Positions 13,515-14,995 of a DNA stretch of 14,995 nucleotides are shown piece by piece. The position numbers and the translations under genes were made by a program. The notes beneath the pieces were generated by a model. The model was not told the origin of the DNA and did not search any database. It saw only the letters and a list, made by a program, of their open reading frames with translations. How positions within the stretch are numbered: position 1 is the stretch's first letter; every line of letters starts with the position of its first letter. Source of the stretch: an uncultured Eubacteriales bacterium (GTDB lineage: Bacteria; Bacillota; Clostridia; Lachnospirales; Lachnospiraceae); assembly GCA_949297565.1 (NCBI GenBank), contig CASFUI010000251.1, forward strand, positions 1 through 14,995, read 5' to 3'.

Positions 13515-13931
13515 ATGAAAAAGGATGATTGTATTTTCTGCAAACTTGCAAATGGTATAATTCCTGCTAATTCTTTATACGAGGATGAGACAGTTAATGT
13601 TATTTTTGATGCGGGACCCGCAACAAAAGGACATGTTTTAATTATACCTAAAGAACATTTTGACGATATTTATTCGTTGGATGATAAGACTGCTGAACAT
13701 ATTTTTAAGGTGGCGGTTAAGATTGCCAATGCTGTAAACAGAGCGTTAAAGCCTGATGGTCTGAATGTAGTGCAGAACAATGGAGAGGCGGCAGGTCAGA
13801 CAGTTTTTCATTTTCACACGCATATTATACCAAGATACAAGAACGATACAGTTGATATTGGCTGGATTCCGGGAAAGGTTTCCGATGAAGAGCTGAAATC
13901 AATAAAAGAAAAGATTGCTGAAGAATTATAA
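13515..13931 (+). CDS. HIT-family nucleotide hydrolase (HinT-like)
   Basis: A 138-residue histidine-triad protein of the HinT branch, expected to hydrolyse AMP-linked amidates or similar purine nucleotide derivatives in the cytoplasm. The catalytic triad HFHTH (H99, H101, H103) is followed by IIPR, and the N-terminal CIFCKLANG (C6, C9) is the zinc-binding start common in bacterial HinT proteins. GHVLIIPKEHF (39-49) is the typical core strand. ATG 13515 has AAGGTGG about 11 nt upstream; GTG 13500 overlaps that site and is less likely. The gene is 28 bp before the hydratase and probably cotranscribed with it. Length and motifs are normal for the family. Confidence 0.95.
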   Translation: MKKDDCIFCKLANGIIPANSLYEDETVNVIFDAGPATKGHVLIIPKEHFDDIYSLDDKTAEHIFKVAVKIANAVNRALKPDGLNVVQNNGEAAGQTVFHFHTHIIPRYKNDTVDIGWIPGKVSDEELKSIKEKIAEEL

Positions 13932-13959
13932 ATTTATACAGTGTTTATGGAGGTAAAGA

Positions 13960-14995
13960 ATGGTTGAATTAAGTAAAGGCGGAGCATATCTTGTAAACGG
14001 AGTTGACATTATTGAGGAAGCTGACGCTGAAAAAGGCGCGCTTGCCGCAAAGGTCGGCGGTAATGTTCTTTCAAAAGAAGATGCTGCGAAGAATACTATT
14101 GCATACGGTATTCTTGAAAAGCATAATACATCCGGCAGCATGGATAAACTTAAAATTAAATTTGATAAAATGACGTCTCATGATATTACATTTGTGGGTA
14201 TTATACAGACTGCCCGTGCGTCAGGACTTGAAAAATTTCCTATTCCTTATGTGCTCACAAACTGCCATAACAGTTTGTGTGCGGTTGGCGGAACAATCAA
14301 TGAGGATGACCATATGTTTGGTCTGACTTGTGCAAAGAAATATGGAGGTGTATATGTACCTCCTCATCAGGCTGTTATTCACCAGTTTGCCAGAGAAATG
14401 CTTGCTGAGGGCGGTAATATGATTCTTGGCTCAGACAGTCATACACGTTACGGTGCACTTGGAACCATGGCGGTGGGCGAAGGTGGACCTGAGCTTGTAA
14501 AACAGCTTTTAGGGAAAACATATGATATTAACAGACCCGGAGTTGTGGCAATTTACATGACGGGAGAGCCGGTAAAGGGTGTTGGACCGCAGGATGTGGC
14601 ACTTGCCATTATAGGTGCTGTGTTTGCAAACGGATATGTGAAGAATAAAGTAATGGAGTTCGTGGGACCGGGAGTTGCAAACTTAAGCGCGGATTTCAGA
14701 ATCGGCGTTGATGTAATGACAACAGAGACAACATGTCTTTCATCTATATGGCAGACTGACGAAAAAATAAAAGAGTTTTATGACATTCACGGAAGAAGCG
14801 AGGCGTATAAGGAATTGCAGCCTGGCAGCGTTGCGTATTATGACGGAGTTGTATATGTTGAGCTTGATAAAATTAAGCCAATGATTGCCATGCCGTTTCA
14901 TCCTAGCAACACATATACTATTGAGGAATTAAATGCAAATCTTATAGACATTCTGCATGACTGCGAACAGAAAGCGCTTGTCAGTCTTGACGGTC
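13960..14995 (+). CDS. Aconitase-superfamily hydratase (YbhJ-like), truncated by window edge
   Basis: The first 345 residues of an aconitase-family protein; the frame is open to the right edge without a stop. Family features visible are TNCHNS (100-105), the GSDSHTRYGALGTMAVGEGG signature (157-176) in which Asp-Ser-His contributes to the active site, and GVGPQDVALAIIG (207-219). The segment TTETTCLSS (254-262) replaces the usual NMGAEAGA-type stretch, which points away from TCA-cycle aconitase or isopropylmalate isomerase and towards the YbhJ-like hydratase group; the substrate of that group is not known to me. Cluster-binding cysteines of the VGSCTN type would lie beyond the window. ATG 13960 has GGAGGT (13949-13954) upstream. 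The Fe-S cluster cannot be judged here. Confidence 0.87.
   Translation, partial: MVELSKGGAYLVNGVDIIEEADAEKGALAAKVGGNVLSKEDAAKNTIAYGILEKHNTSGSMDKLKIKFDKMTSHDITFVGIIQTARASGLEKFPIPYVLTNCHNSLCAVGGTINEDDHMFGLTCAKKYGGVYVPPHQAVIHQFAREMLAEGGNMILGSDSHTRYGALGTMAVGEGGPELVKQLLGKTYDINRPGVVAIYMTGEPVKGVGPQDVALAIIGAVFANGYVKNKVMEFVGPGVANLSADFRIGVDVMTTETTCLSSIWQTDEKIKEFYDIHGRSEAYKELQPGSVAYYDGVVYVELDKIKPMIAMPFHPSNTYTIEELNANLIDILHDCEQKALVSLDG

Noticed and set aside
1..14995. Insertion sequences, CRISPR arrays, tRNA or rRNA genes, integration sites
   Set aside because: No transposase, regular spaced repeats, tRNA-like folds or long flanking direct repeats were seen anywhere in the window.

Overview
This looks like a chromosomal segment from a low-GC Gram-positive Clostridia, most likely a member of the Lachnospiraceae. 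The reasons are AT-rich spacers, strong Shine-Dalgarno sites, consensus-like sigma-A promoters, and a Gram-positive form of the Tad (tight adherence, Flp-type) pilus locus. That locus carries the accessory families DUF5702 and DUF6382-FHA and has no outer-membrane secretin. I saw no mobile element, CRISPR array, tRNA or rRNA.

Layout. (1) Positions 1-323 are intergenic: a ribosome binding site for a leftward gene lies at the very edge, and a promoter leads rightward. (2) A small HEAT-like hypothetical gene (324-680) ends in a clear intrinsic terminator (814-844). (3) A strong extended -10 promoter (950-978), preceded by a twin AT-rich repeat and followed by a structured leader of about 190 nt, drives a compact operon of eleven genes (1174-11523). 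The order is prepilin peptidase, TadZ-like ATPase, TadA/CpaF ATPase, TadB, TadC with an extra outer domain, Flp-type pilin, large DUF5702 protein, TadE-like pseudopilin with a cysteine-rich tail, second prepilin peptidase, second TadE-like pseudopilin, and a membrane FHA protein. (4) A promoter inside the end of the FHA gene leads to a flavodoxin-fold/SCP2 fusion (11572-12564). Its stop codon abuts that of a convergent soluble histidine kinase (12565-13353). (5) A divergent control region separates the kinase from a rightward pair: a HIT-family hydrolase and a YbhJ-type aconitase-superfamily hydratase that runs off the right edge.

How the genes fit together. The Tad genes form a near-complete machine. 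TadA powers assembly, TadB and TadC are the inner-membrane platform, TadZ probably localises the machine, two A24 peptidases process the N-termini, and the Flp and TadE-like proteins are the substrates. The DUF5702 protein is probably a large surface or tip-associated component. The FHA protein suggests control by protein phosphorylation.

The Tad system itself is known. The less familiar parts are the Ig-like ectodomain fused to TadC, the duplicated Cys/His module on the TadE-like protein, a second prepilin peptidase whose best reading frame has no canonical start codon, and a degenerate P-loop in TadZ.
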